Origin: Candidatus Paceibacterota bacterium
GTDB lineage: Bacteria > Patescibacteriota > Minisyncoccia > Phycocordibacterales > CAINVO01
Length of the DNA stretch: 19,731 nucleotides
Assembly: GCA_028714275.1 (NCBI GenBank)
Contig: JAQTMP010000007.1
Location: forward strand, 1 to 19,731
Direction of reading: 5' to 3'
Part shown: positions 12,956-19,731 of the stretch, piece after piece
Layout: each line of letters opens with the position of its first letter
Numbering within the stretch: the first letter of the stretch is position 1
Translations under genes and position numbers: made by a program
The notes under the pieces: model-generated
What the model was told of the DNA's origin: nothing
The model's input: the letters and a program-made list of their open reading frames with translations, nothing else
The model's database searches: none

Positions 12956-14062
12956 ATGGCCATCATCTTTTTTTTAATCATCATTGCTGTCTTGGTTTTT
13001 GTCCACGAACTGGGTCATTTTTTAGTGGCCAAATGGCAAGGTATCCGCGTGGACGAGTTTGCCATTGGTTTTCCGCCAAAGGTCTGGTCCTTTAAAAAAG
13101 GGGAGACCGTCTACGCCATCAATCTGATCCCTTTCGGGGGGTATGTCAAAATTTTTGGAGAAAATCCAGACGAAGAATCCCTCACCGGTCCGGATAGCCA
13201 GCGCAGCATGGTCAATAAAAGCAAATGGTCACAGGTCCTAGTCCTGATTGCGGGTGTTTCTTGTAATGTTATTTTTGCTTGGCTTTTGATTTCTTTTTCG
13301 CTCATGTCAGGCATGCCCACCTCGGCTGGTTTTGCTTCTGGGTATAGCTCATCCACCATTTCTCATACTCAGGTGATCGTCACGGGGGTTATCAAAGGAG
13401 GACCGGCTGAAAAGGCCGGATTGAAAACAGGCAACATTATTGTGGGACTCAACGCCGCCACTTCGACTTTGAGCGTTTCATCGATTCAGCAAGCGGTGGC
13501 CGAGAGTCAAGGCAAACCTGTGATTTTGAATGTGTTGGATAAGACTAGTGCCAGTGAATCGAGAGCAGTCCAGGTGATTCCAGAAAAAGGAGTAATCAGT
13601 GCTGATACGTATGCGATCGGTCTAGGCATGGATACTGTCGGTATCGTGAAGTTTGGTTTTCTCCAATCTTTTTATGAGGGCGCTAAGACTACAGGAATCA
13701 TTATCAAAGAAACTACAGTTGGTCTAGCCAAATTTATTGCGCAGGCTTTCACTGGTCAGGCGCATCTCTCTCAAGTCAGTGGACCGGTGGGGATTGTGGG
13801 TATGGTGGGTCAGGCTTCTCAATACGGCTGGGCCTATCTCATCTCCTTCACAGCCTTTATTTCGATCAATCTTGCGGTGATCAATATTTTACCTTTTCCT
13901 GCCCTCGATGGGGGACGCATTCTCTTCATCATTATTGAATCTATAAAAGGCTCACGCCTTTCTCCTAAAATAGCCAACACAGCCAACGCGATTGGCTTTG
14001 GTCTCCTCCTTCTTTTGATGCTAGTGGTTACTCTGAGTGATGTGGTGAAGCTTTTTCATTAA
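12956..14062 (+). CDS. rseP: RseP/RasP-type site-2 zinc metalloprotease (M50)
   Basis: 368 aa. Intramembrane protease that cuts membrane-bound anti-sigma factors or signal-peptide remnants. The first TM helix carries the HExxH zinc site HELGH (residues 17-21). A PDZ domain spans about 130-215 (GGPAEKAGLKTGNIIVGLN). The third ligand motif NILPFPALDGGR (D318) is near the C-terminus, followed by a last TM helix (about 345-362). One PDZ domain is visible, as in Gram-positive RasP, against two in E. coli RseP. The gene is co-transcribed with frr and ends before a bidirectional terminator. The substrate is not evident; no sigma or anti-sigma gene is in the window. Confidence 0.92.
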   Translation: MAIIFFLIIIAVLVFVHELGHFLVAKWQGIRVDEFAIGFPPKVWSFKKGETVYAINLIPFGGYVKIFGENPDEESLTGPDSQRSMVNKSKWSQVLVLIAGVSCNVIFAWLLISFSLMSGMPTSAGFASGYSSSTISHTQVIVTGVIKGGPAEKAGLKTGNIIVGLNAATSTLSVSSIQQAVAESQGKPVILNVLDKTSASESRAVQVIPEKGVISADTYAIGLGMDTVGIVKFGFLQSFYEGAKTTGIIIKETTVGLAKFIAQAFTGQAHLSQVSGPVGIVGMVGQASQYGWAYLISFTAFISINLAVINILPFPALDGGRILFIIIESIKGSRLSPKIANTANAIGFGLLLLLMLVVTLSDVVKLFH

Positions 14063-14098
14063 AAAATAAATCTGTATTTTAAAATAGGAGTGAAGTAA

Positions 14099-14131
14099 AA
14101 TTGGCCCCGCTTGCGGCAAGCGGGGCCAATT
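14099..14131. terminator. Bidirectional terminator between convergent genes
   Basis: A 15-bp GC-rich perfect stem (14099-14113 with 14117-14131) closes on a CGG loop. On the minus strand TTTTAC follows, serving the small membrane-protein gene; on the plus strand TGTT follows, serving rseP. Confidence 0.8.
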
Positions 14132-14144
14132 GTTCTGGCTGTCA

Positions 14145-14402
14145 CTAATCCAATTGGTTTTTTTCCTCCCTTGGCTCGAAAGTGAGGGTGAAGAGGTCCT
14201 CCTTGAAGATACTCCAAGTGGCCACCAAAAAGATGGCCAGATTGCAGAGCCTCGTGGCCCTGGCGGCCACGTACATCGCGGTCAGAAGCTCAAACACGAA
14301 GGCTGCCAGGAGAATATAACATCCGACCCGGACCGACATGAGGAAGATGATCAATATTCCGTAGTTTGTGAGCCTAAACTTATGTTCATTCTCTTTTTTC
14401 AT
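14145..14402 (-). CDS. Small two-TM membrane protein, convergent with rseP
   Basis: 85 aa from ATG 14402 (MKKENEHKFRLTNYG). The frame is open further upstream, but the promoter lies there. Two hydrophobic segments (about residues 15-45 and 55-68) are joined by a short loop with AARATR, followed by an acidic tail. No family recognised. Support: a TTGACA-type promoter upstream (14430-14456), AGAGGAG about 16 nt before the ATG and a terminator directly after the stop. Its start faces inverted-repeat copy B and the proS promoter. Confidence 0.7.
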   Translation of the reverse strand: MKKENEHKFRLTNYGILIIFLMSVRVGCYILLAAFVFELLTAMYVAARATRLCNLAIFLVATWSIFKEDLFTLTFEPREEKNQLD

Positions 14403-14429
14403 ATTTACTTTCAGTTTGTCTCCTCTAAA

Positions 14430-14456
14430 ATTACAATGTGTACCCATGTTTGTCAA
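14430..14456 (-). promoter_or_regulatory. Promoter of the two-TM protein gene
   Basis: On the minus strand a perfect TTGACA (14456-14451), then TGTAAT (14435-14430) at 15 bp or TAATTT at 17 bp as the -10. The leader is about 20-25 nt and contains AGAGGAG. Confidence 0.6.
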
Positions 14457-14471
14457 CAATGAGTGTGGCGC

Positions 14472-14584
14472 CAAAATATCTGAGAGCCCACTTTTGGAGA
14501 CTTGCGAGACTCGACGGAGCGAGCACGAGGAAAATCCTAGCAAGGATTTATCCGTGCTCCAAAAGTGGGCCCTCAGATATTTTG
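14472..14584. repeat. 113-bp inverted-repeat element, copy B
   Basis: Arms of 28 bp (14472-14499 and 14557-14584) with one mismatch, which is a G-U pair on the minus strand. Inside: hairpin AAATCCT/AGGATTT (loop AGCA) extended by GCACG on both sides, and CTCG/CGAG. Read on the minus strand its core aligns with copy A (9879-9998): TTTTGG, AG, CACGGA, AAAT, then TTTTCC, CTCGC and GTCTCC in the same order. Its right arm runs into the -35 box of proS. Confidence 0.8.
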
Positions 14585-14610
14585 ACCCGTTATTCCTTTT
14601 CAAGTACAAT
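14582..14610 (+). promoter_or_regulatory. Promoter of proS (leaderless)
   Basis: TTGACC (14582-14587), 17-bp spacer, TACAAT (14605-14610). The proS ATG at 14617 is 6 nt downstream. The first three bases of the -35 belong to the right arm of inverted-repeat copy B. Confidence 0.75.
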
Positions 14611-14616
14611 AGTGCA

Positions 14617-15849
14617 ATGTTACAATCTCAACTTTTTACCCGGACTCGTCATGATGCCCCAAAAGACGAGGTGGCCAAAAATGCTCAGCTTTTGATTCGG
14701 GCAGGCTTCATTCACAAGGACATGGCAGGCGTTTACTCGTATTTGCCTCTGGGTCTACGGGTGATTGAAAGGATCCAAAACATCATTCGTGAAGAACTCA
14801 ATGCCCTAGGCTCGGTGGAGCTTCAGCTGGCAGCCTTGCAGGATAAAAATCTTTGGGAAAAGACTGGCCGATGGAGCGATGAAGTAGTAGACAATTGGTT
14901 CAAAACAAAATTTAAAAATGAAGCGGAGACTGCGCTGGCTATCACCCACGAAGAGCCTCTGACCAATCTCATGAAGGATCACATCCGTTCCTTCCGTGAC
15001 CTTCCGGTGTATGCCTATCAGTTTCAGACAAAATTTCGCAATGAAGCACGGGCCAAGAGCGGCATCATGCGTGGCCGTGAATTTTTGATGAAGGACCTCT
15101 ATTCATTTACCCGCTCGGAGGAAGAACACAACGCTTTCTATGAAAAAGTCAAACAAGCTTATCTAAATATTTTTAAAAAGGCAGGACTCGGTGATAGGAC
15201 CTACGTTACCTTTGCTTCGGGAGGCATTTTTAGTAAATATTCACACGAATTTCAGACACTGACCGATGCAGGAGAAGATACTATTTATGTAAACAAGGAA
15301 AGGGGGATTGCTATCAACTCTGAGGTGTTAAACGACGAATCCTTAAAAGAGCTTGGTATCGCCCGCGAATCTCTGACTGAGGAAAAGGCAGTTGAAGTCG
15401 GTAATATTTTCACTCTCGGTACGCGCTTTTCTGAGGCTTTGGAGCTAAAGTTTACAGACGAGGCCGGAGCTTCCCAGCCTGTCTTTATGGGCAGTTATGG
15501 TATAGGATTGCCTCGCGTCATGGGTACCATAGTGGAGGTCCTTTCGGACGAAAAGGGACTCGTCTGGCCGGCTAGTGTTGCACCATTTGACGTGCATGTT
15601 ATCCTGCTCTCGACAGATCCAAGTGTCCGATCATATGCGGACGATATAGTGGCTACTCTTGAAAGGAGCGGAAAAACAGTCTTATACGACGAAAGGACGT
15701 TGCGTCCGGGAGAAAAGTTTGCCGACGCAGATCTGATCGGGATTCCACGTCGCATTATCATCAGTGAGAAAACGATTCAAAGCGGACAGATTGAGGTGAA
15801 GGATAGAGCGACAGGAGAAGTGTCATATGTCAACGAATCAAGCCTATAA
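14617..15849 (+). CDS. proS: Prolyl-tRNA synthetase, short form without the INS editing domain
   Basis: 410 aa from ATG 14617 (MLQSQLFTRTRHDAP). The frame is open upstream to 14368, but that stretch lies in the repeat and before the promoter. Class II synthetase. Motif 1 GVYSYLPLGLRVIERI (38-53), motif 2 FRNEARAKSGIMRGREF (140-156), motif 3 GSYGIGLPRVM (292-302), anticodon-binding domain about 323-410. Bacterial ProRS (E. coli 572 aa) carries a roughly 180-residue INS domain between motifs 2 and 3 that removes mischarged alanine; here only about 130 residues separate them, so INS is gone. A separate YbaK/ProX-type editing protein would be needed; none is in the window. mreB follows after 20 bases and may share the transcript. 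Confidence 0.94.
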   Translation: MLQSQLFTRTRHDAPKDEVAKNAQLLIRAGFIHKDMAGVYSYLPLGLRVIERIQNIIREELNALGSVELQLAALQDKNLWEKTGRWSDEVVDNWFKTKFKNEAETALAITHEEPLTNLMKDHIRSFRDLPVYAYQFQTKFRNEARAKSGIMRGREFLMKDLYSFTRSEEEHNAFYEKVKQAYLNIFKKAGLGDRTYVTFASGGIFSKYSHEFQTLTDAGEDTIYVNKERGIAINSEVLNDESLKELGIARESLTEEKAVEVGNIFTLGTRFSEALELKFTDEAGASQPVFMGSYGIGLPRVMGTIVEVLSDEKGLVWPASVAPFDVHVILLSTDPSVRSYADDIVATLERSGKTVLYDERTLRPGEKFADADLIGIPRRIIISEKTIQSGQIEVKDRATGEVSYVNESSL

Positions 15850-15869
15850 GAAAACTTTTATAAAATATT

Positions 15870-16931
15870 ATGAAAAAATTTACCGGAAAATTTCTGAGCA
15901 TGCTTTCCAACGACATCGGGATCGATCTCGGTACCGCCAATACTCTAGTCTATGTGTCTGGCAAGGGAATTGTTCTCAATGAGCCGTCAGTGGTCGCCGT
16001 CAACCAAAAAACCGGCCGGGTGGTGGCGGTTGGTCAACAGGCTAAAGACATGCTAGGCCGCACTCCAGGACACATTGTGGCTATTCGACCCTTGGTAGAC
16101 GGGGTGATTTCTGATTTTGAGGTGACTGAGGAAATGATTTCATACCTGATAAAAAAAGCCGAAGGTTATAGTAAAAAAATGCTCGGTCCCAAAGTAGTAG
16201 TGGGTGTGCCTACCGGGATTACAAACGTGGAGCGTCGCGCTGTGCGCGACGCCACCAAAAACGCAGGTGCCCGCGAAGTGCACATCGTGGAGGAGCCGAT
16301 GTGCGCGGCTGTCGGTATTCGTCTTCCAGTCAAGGAGGCCATTGGAAGCATGATCATCGACGTTGGTGGCGGCACGTCTGACATTGCTGTCATTTCTCTT
16401 GGTGGGATTGTCCGGGCCAAGAGTTTGAAAATTGCCGGCGACAAATTAAACACCGACATCATTTCTTATATTCGCAGCGAATTTAAAATTTTAATTGGAG
16501 AAAAAACCGCTGAGACTATCAAGATGGCCATCGGGGCTGTCATCCCAGCGCAGCCGCCGCTTGAAGCTTCAATTCGCGGCCGTGATCTAGTCACAGGTCT
16601 TCCTCGGGAAGTAGTGGTGACGGATTCAGACATTCGGGAAGCAATTGGGCAGTCTGTCGGCAACCTTATCGATGCGGTCAAAGAAGTGCTCGAGACCACT
16701 CCGCCAGAAATCCTTTCAGATATTATGCATAAAGGCGTTCACCTTGTTGGGGGAGGAGCATTGATCAAAGGCTTACGCGAACTTCTCCAAGATCATCTTG
16801 GTATTCCGGTCTATGTGGGCGAAGATCCTCTTACGGCTGTGGCTCGTGGTGCGGGCATCATTTTAGAAGACCTTGATCAGTTTGATGATATTTTAATTAA
16901 AAACGAAGATGACTTACCTCCAAAGCGATAG
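15870..16931 (+). CDS. mreB: Rod shape-determining protein MreB, copy 2 (in the mre operon)
   Basis: 353 aa, about 10 residues longer at the N-terminus than copy 1 (MKKFTGKFLSMLSNDIGIDLG); a start at the internal ATG 15900 is possible. Phosphate-1 GIDLGTANT (17-25), phosphate-2 DVGGGTSDIAV (about residues 163-173) and adenosine motif VGGGALIKGL are intact. It leads mreC, mreD and mrdA with overlapping reading frames, so it is the canonical cell-shape MreB. A TATAAA/TAAAAT box a few bases before the ATG may give an independent promoter, but proS ends only 20 bases upstream. The acidic C-terminal tail (DDILIKNEDDLPPKR) is absent from copy 1. Confidence 0.96.
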   Translation: MKKFTGKFLSMLSNDIGIDLGTANTLVYVSGKGIVLNEPSVVAVNQKTGRVVAVGQQAKDMLGRTPGHIVAIRPLVDGVISDFEVTEEMISYLIKKAEGYSKKMLGPKVVVGVPTGITNVERRAVRDATKNAGAREVHIVEEPMCAAVGIRLPVKEAIGSMIIDVGGGTSDIAVISLGGIVRAKSLKIAGDKLNTDIISYIRSEFKILIGEKTAETIKMAIGAVIPAQPPLEASIRGRDLVTGLPREVVVTDSDIREAIGQSVGNLIDAVKEVLETTPPEILSDIMHKGVHLVGGGALIKGLRELLQDHLGIPVYVGEDPLTAVARGAGIILEDLDQFDDILIKNEDDLPPKR

Positions 16932-17736
16932 CCGTCGAAACAAACACAGTCATTATTTTATTGTTCTCGTTGTGAGTGCTCTAGTCATCTTGGGATTTTT
17001 TTCGGCTTTGCGTCGTTGGGCTCCAAATTTTACTGCCAGTCTAGTTTTTTCTATTGCTCAGCCTTTGCAATTCTTGGTGCATAGTGCGGAAGGCAGCACT
17101 TCTCTTTTGTTTAGCGCCATCACTTCTTCAAGAAGCGACCTGGTGGCTGAAAACAATCAGTTAAAAAGTCAGGTCGCAGAGCAGGCGGCAGCTATGGCTG
17201 ATCGAGATGTCTTGGCTCAAGAAAACGAATCGCTCAGAGAAATGCTCAACCATCCTCTAAATCCAAAAGAGACTCGCCTTGCTGCCGCTCTCATCACTCG
17301 GCCTCCACTTTCTCCTTACGATACTTTTATTATTGATGCAGGGGCAGACCGCGGCTTAAAAGAAGGAGATATTGTCTATGCCGCTGGCACTTTGGCAGTG
17401 GGGACGGTGACAGAGGTTTTTACGGATACCAGCCGGATTACTCTTTTTTCTTCTAGTGGTCAGTCGACTAATGTCTTGATCAGTGAGGGGAGTACTACCG
17501 TACCAGCGGTGGCCGAAGGTCTAGGGGGTGGAGGTTACCGGATCAAGCTTCCTCAAAATGCCGGCGCAGCCGTGGGCGATGTGGTGACCACGTCGCATTT
17601 CTCTCCTATAGTTTTAGGCACGATTGATCACATTGACGGAACAACTGGGGATGCTTTTCTCTATCTTTATTTTCAACAGCCGATCAATGTCAACAATCTA
17701 AGATTAGTTTCTGTCGCCATAGATCAGAGCAGATAA
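16909..17736 (+). CDS. mreC: Rod shape-determining protein MreC
   Basis: 275 aa, normal length. Short cytoplasmic basic N-terminus, one TM helix (about 16-34), coiled coil (about 76-113, ENNQLKSQVAEQ and LAQENESLREML), then the MreC beta-barrel pair from about 120 (AALITRPPLSPYDTFIIDAGADRGLKEGDIV). MreC is the periplasmic or extracytoplasmic scaffold linking MreB to PBP2. The start overlaps the end of mreB by 23 bases, so translation is coupled. A run of GLGGGGYRIKL near 200 is a typical turn of the second barrel. Confidence 0.92.
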   Translation: MTYLQSDSRRNKHSHYFIVLVVSALVILGFFSALRRWAPNFTASLVFSIAQPLQFLVHSAEGSTSLLFSAITSSRSDLVAENNQLKSQVAEQAAAMADRDVLAQENESLREMLNHPLNPKETRLAAALITRPPLSPYDTFIIDAGADRGLKEGDIVYAAGTLAVGTVTEVFTDTSRITLFSSSGQSTNVLISEGSTTVPAVAEGLGGGGYRIKLPQNAGAAVGDVVTTSHFSPIVLGTIDHIDGTTGDAFLYLYFQQPINVNNLRLVSVAIDQSR

Positions 17737-17757
17737 AATTAATTAAAAATATTTTTT

Positions 17758-18048
17758 ATGTCTCAATCCTACAATTTTTCCAAAAACTTTTGGCAAATCT
17801 ATGGGATGCGTCTGGTTGCAGATATCGTGATTTTATTCGTGACTTTTGCTACTCCCTGGTGGCTGGGCGTGATTCTCGGCATCTTCGCCACGCTCTTTTT
17901 TCCACTTTACTTGGAAGTCATCGTCTTTGGTTGGATCCTAGATTTTATTTATGGGGGCTTCAGATTTGAGCTTTCGGCCTTGATTTGGCTGGTTATTTCA
18001 TTCTTTATTCGAAAAAGGGTACAATTCCTGAATGGCTCGAAATATTAA
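17758..18048 (+). CDS. mreD: Short MreD-like membrane protein
   Basis: 96 aa with three hydrophobic stretches (about 21-50, 52-66 and 70-84). MreD is normally about 160 aa with five or six TM helices, so this is a shortened form or a positional replacement. It is called mreD mainly because it lies between mreC and mrdA with a 21-base gap and a 17-base overlap. Segments such as YLEVIVFGWILDFIYGG resemble the MreD pattern of helix, Asp and Gly-Gly. The frame ends cleanly, with no sign of a frameshift. Confidence 0.65.
   Translation: MSQSYNFSKNFWQIYGMRLVADIVILFVTFATPWWLGVILGIFATLFFPLYLEVIVFGWILDFIYGGFRFELSALIWLVISFFIRKRVQFLNGSKY
18020..18025 (+). promoter_or_regulatory. Possible internal -10 box TACAAT before mrdA
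   Basis: TACAAT ends 6 nt before the mrdA ATG at 18032, inside mreD. The spacing is the same as at frr and proS, but no -35 is visible, so it may be chance. Confidence 0.3.
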
Positions 18049-19729
18049 CCGTCACAAAAACCACGAAATCAACCCGGACGAGATTTTTCTTGATTCAAGC
18101 AATCTTCCGGAGTTCAACAATGACCAATTTGAGGGTCGGATGGAAAAACCAATCCCTCGCCGCAATATTCTAGTGATTGGCGGAGTCTTCGCTCTCATTG
18201 GTCTTATTTTTTTAGGAAAACTCTGGTCAGTCCAGATTGCTCATGGTCAAAGCTTCAAGGATATTAGTGAGAAAAATCGTCTGCACAACGCCCTAGTTTT
18301 TGCTGAGCGCGGAGTGATCTATGATCGCATGGGCACGCCTCTGGCTTGGAATGAAGTCAATGCCACCAGCAGTGATTTTTCATTGCGTAATTATATTGAC
18401 CTGTCAGGTTTTTCCGGCCTCTTGGGCTATGTCAATTATCCCGCCAAGGATAGTTCTGGTTTTTACTATGACGATACCCTGACAGGCAGTGATGGCTTGG
18501 AAAAATTTTACAATACATCGCTCGCTGGTGAAAATGGCTTAAAAATCACAGAGACCGACGCGACAGGGAATGCTTTGTCCGAAAGCACGATTCGTCCGCC
18601 CAAAAAAGGCGACAATTTAACACTTTCCATTGATGCCCGTGTTCAGCATGAAATGTATGACGCTATTGCCAATACAGCCCAGACTTCAGGCTTCGACGGT
18701 GGGGCTGGGGTCTTGATGAATATTCATACCGGAGAGGTGTTGGCTATGGTTTCATACCCCGAATACAATTCCAATGTCATGACCGAGAAAAGTGATCAGG
18801 CAAAAATAAAGGCCTATTTAAATGACAAAAACAATCCTTTTCTTGATCGGGTGACGACAGGGCTATATACTCCTGGCTCAATCATCAAGCCTATCTTTGC
18901 TATCGGAGCTTTGAATGAAGGGGTGATCGATGCCCAAACAAAAATTTTGAGTACGGGATCTATTTCCATTCCAAACCCCTACCAACCTGGTACGGAGACA
19001 GTTTTCAAAGATTGGAGGGTCAATGGCTGGACCAATTTGATGGAAGCTCTTTCTGTTTCTTCAGATGTTTATTTCTACGAAATAGGGGGCGGCTATCAAA
19101 ATCAAAAAGGTTTGAATATTTCCAATCTAGAAAAATACGCCAGCCTTTTTGGCTTCGGCACTTCACTTGATGGAACTTTTTTTAGCGGAAAGAAAGGCAC
19201 TATTCCAAGTCCAGAATGGAAGGCCGCCAATTTTAATGGAGAGCCGTGGAGACTGGGAGACACTTATCACACGGCCATTGGTCAGTATGGTTTTCAAGTC
19301 ACACCTATTCAAGCAGTGCGAGCTGTTGCGGCCATTGCCAACAGCGGTCATCTGATTACCCCTAGTATTTTGAAATCCGATCCTGCCAATAGTCCGTCCG
19401 TAGCTTCATCCACCATTTTAGCTTCCATCAACCCTGCTTACTATCAGGATGTACGAGATGGTATGAGGCTGGGAGTCACAGCTGGCACAGTACAAGGCCT
19501 CTCAATGCCTCAGGTGGCTATTGCCGCCAAGACTGGTACCGCCGAGCTAGGCACTCAAAAACAGTACGTCAACTCCTGGGTGACGGGTTTTTATCCTTAC
19601 CAGAGCCCAGATTATGCTTTTGTGCTTTTGCTTGAGCCCGGCCCGGCTCACTACGCTTCCGGCGCCCCAGCTACCATGAGGACAGTCATGGAATGGATGA
19701 GCGTCAACACGCCTGAGTATCTAAAATAG
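18032..19729 (+). CDS. mrdA: Penicillin-binding protein 2 (elongation-specific transpeptidase)
   Basis: 565 aa, complete at the window edge. Cytoplasmic N-terminus of about 43 residues, one TM helix (about 45-65), a reduced PBP dimerisation domain (from FAERGVIYDRMG at about 90) and the transpeptidase domain. Catalytic S283 in SIIK (PGSIIKP), S343-S-D345 in place of SxN, K500-T-G (AAKTGTAE). SxD instead of SxN is common in PBP2. It cross-links peptidoglycan during side-wall growth, partner of RodA, which is not in the window. The N-terminal part is shorter than in E. coli PBP2 (633 aa). The start overlaps mreD by 17 bases. Confidence 0.95.
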   Translation: MARNINRHKNHEINPDEIFLDSSNLPEFNNDQFEGRMEKPIPRRNILVIGGVFALIGLIFLGKLWSVQIAHGQSFKDISEKNRLHNALVFAERGVIYDRMGTPLAWNEVNATSSDFSLRNYIDLSGFSGLLGYVNYPAKDSSGFYYDDTLTGSDGLEKFYNTSLAGENGLKITETDATGNALSESTIRPPKKGDNLTLSIDARVQHEMYDAIANTAQTSGFDGGAGVLMNIHTGEVLAMVSYPEYNSNVMTEKSDQAKIKAYLNDKNNPFLDRVTTGLYTPGSIIKPIFAIGALNEGVIDAQTKILSTGSISIPNPYQPGTETVFKDWRVNGWTNLMEALSVSSDVYFYEIGGGYQNQKGLNISNLEKYASLFGFGTSLDGTFFSGKKGTIPSPEWKAANFNGEPWRLGDTYHTAIGQYGFQVTPIQAVRAVAAIANSGHLITPSILKSDPANSPSVASSTILASINPAYYQDVRDGMRLGVTAGTVQGLSMPQVAIAAKTGTAELGTQKQYVNSWVTGFYPYQSPDYAFVLLLEPGPAHYASGAPATMRTVMEWMSVNTPEYLK

Positions 19730-19731
19730 AG

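Noticed and set aside
14368..14616. N-terminal extension of ProRS by 83 residues
   Set aside because: The stretch is an open frame through inverted-repeat copy B and the proS promoter; family ProRS begins near MLQSQLFTRTRHDAP.

Overview
The window reads as chromosome from a small-genome bacterium of the Candidate Phyla Radiation (Patescibacteria, probably Parcubacteria-like). This is inference from gene content: a compact ProRS without the editing insertion, a P-loop-less clamp-loader subunit, a PriA homologue that has lost its ATPase motifs, two MreB paralogues, a short MreD, and many genes whose -10 box sits only 5-9 bases before the start codon. No 16S or ribosomal protein gene is present to place it more precisely.

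Region 1 (1 to about 5353) is a visibly AT-richer accessory block that looks like an integrated element. It ends exactly at the 3' end of a tRNA-Asn gene (minus strand, 5353-5424). From right to left it holds a large serine recombinase whose last codons and stop lie inside the tRNA gene, a 500-base non-coding structured stretch, a 61-aa protein, an unknown 243-aa protein, and a leftward operon of envelope or secreted proteins (3-TM protein, sunset-like domain protein, peptidoglycan-binding/DUF3761 protein) ending in a receiver-domain protein that runs off the left edge. Two leaders in this block, one on each strand, can fold into the same kind of pseudoknot: an 11-13 bp hairpin whose loop carries an 11-nt strand that pairs downstream, immediately followed by U5 and an ATG. 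This is the most novel signal I found.

Region 2 (5425-10545) is housekeeping: DUF167 protein, HPF/RaiA-type ribosome hibernation factor and a tiny membrane protein on the plus strand; then the classical priA-def-fmt cluster on the minus strand. After it come a 120-bp inverted-repeat element and a small secreted protein with a near-perfect consensus promoter and a strong terminator.

Region 3 (10546-14131) carries mreB copy 1, a delta'-like clamp-loader subunit, frr and an RseP-type site-2 protease, ending at a terminator shared with a convergent 85-aa membrane protein gene.

Region 4 (14403-19731) begins with a second, diverged copy of the inverted-repeat element, then proS and the cell-shape operon mreB (copy 2), mreC, a short mreD and the transpeptidase mrdA (PBP2), which is complete at the right edge. 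These work together in lateral-wall synthesis: MreB filaments, the MreC/MreD membrane scaffold and the PBP2 cross-linking enzyme.
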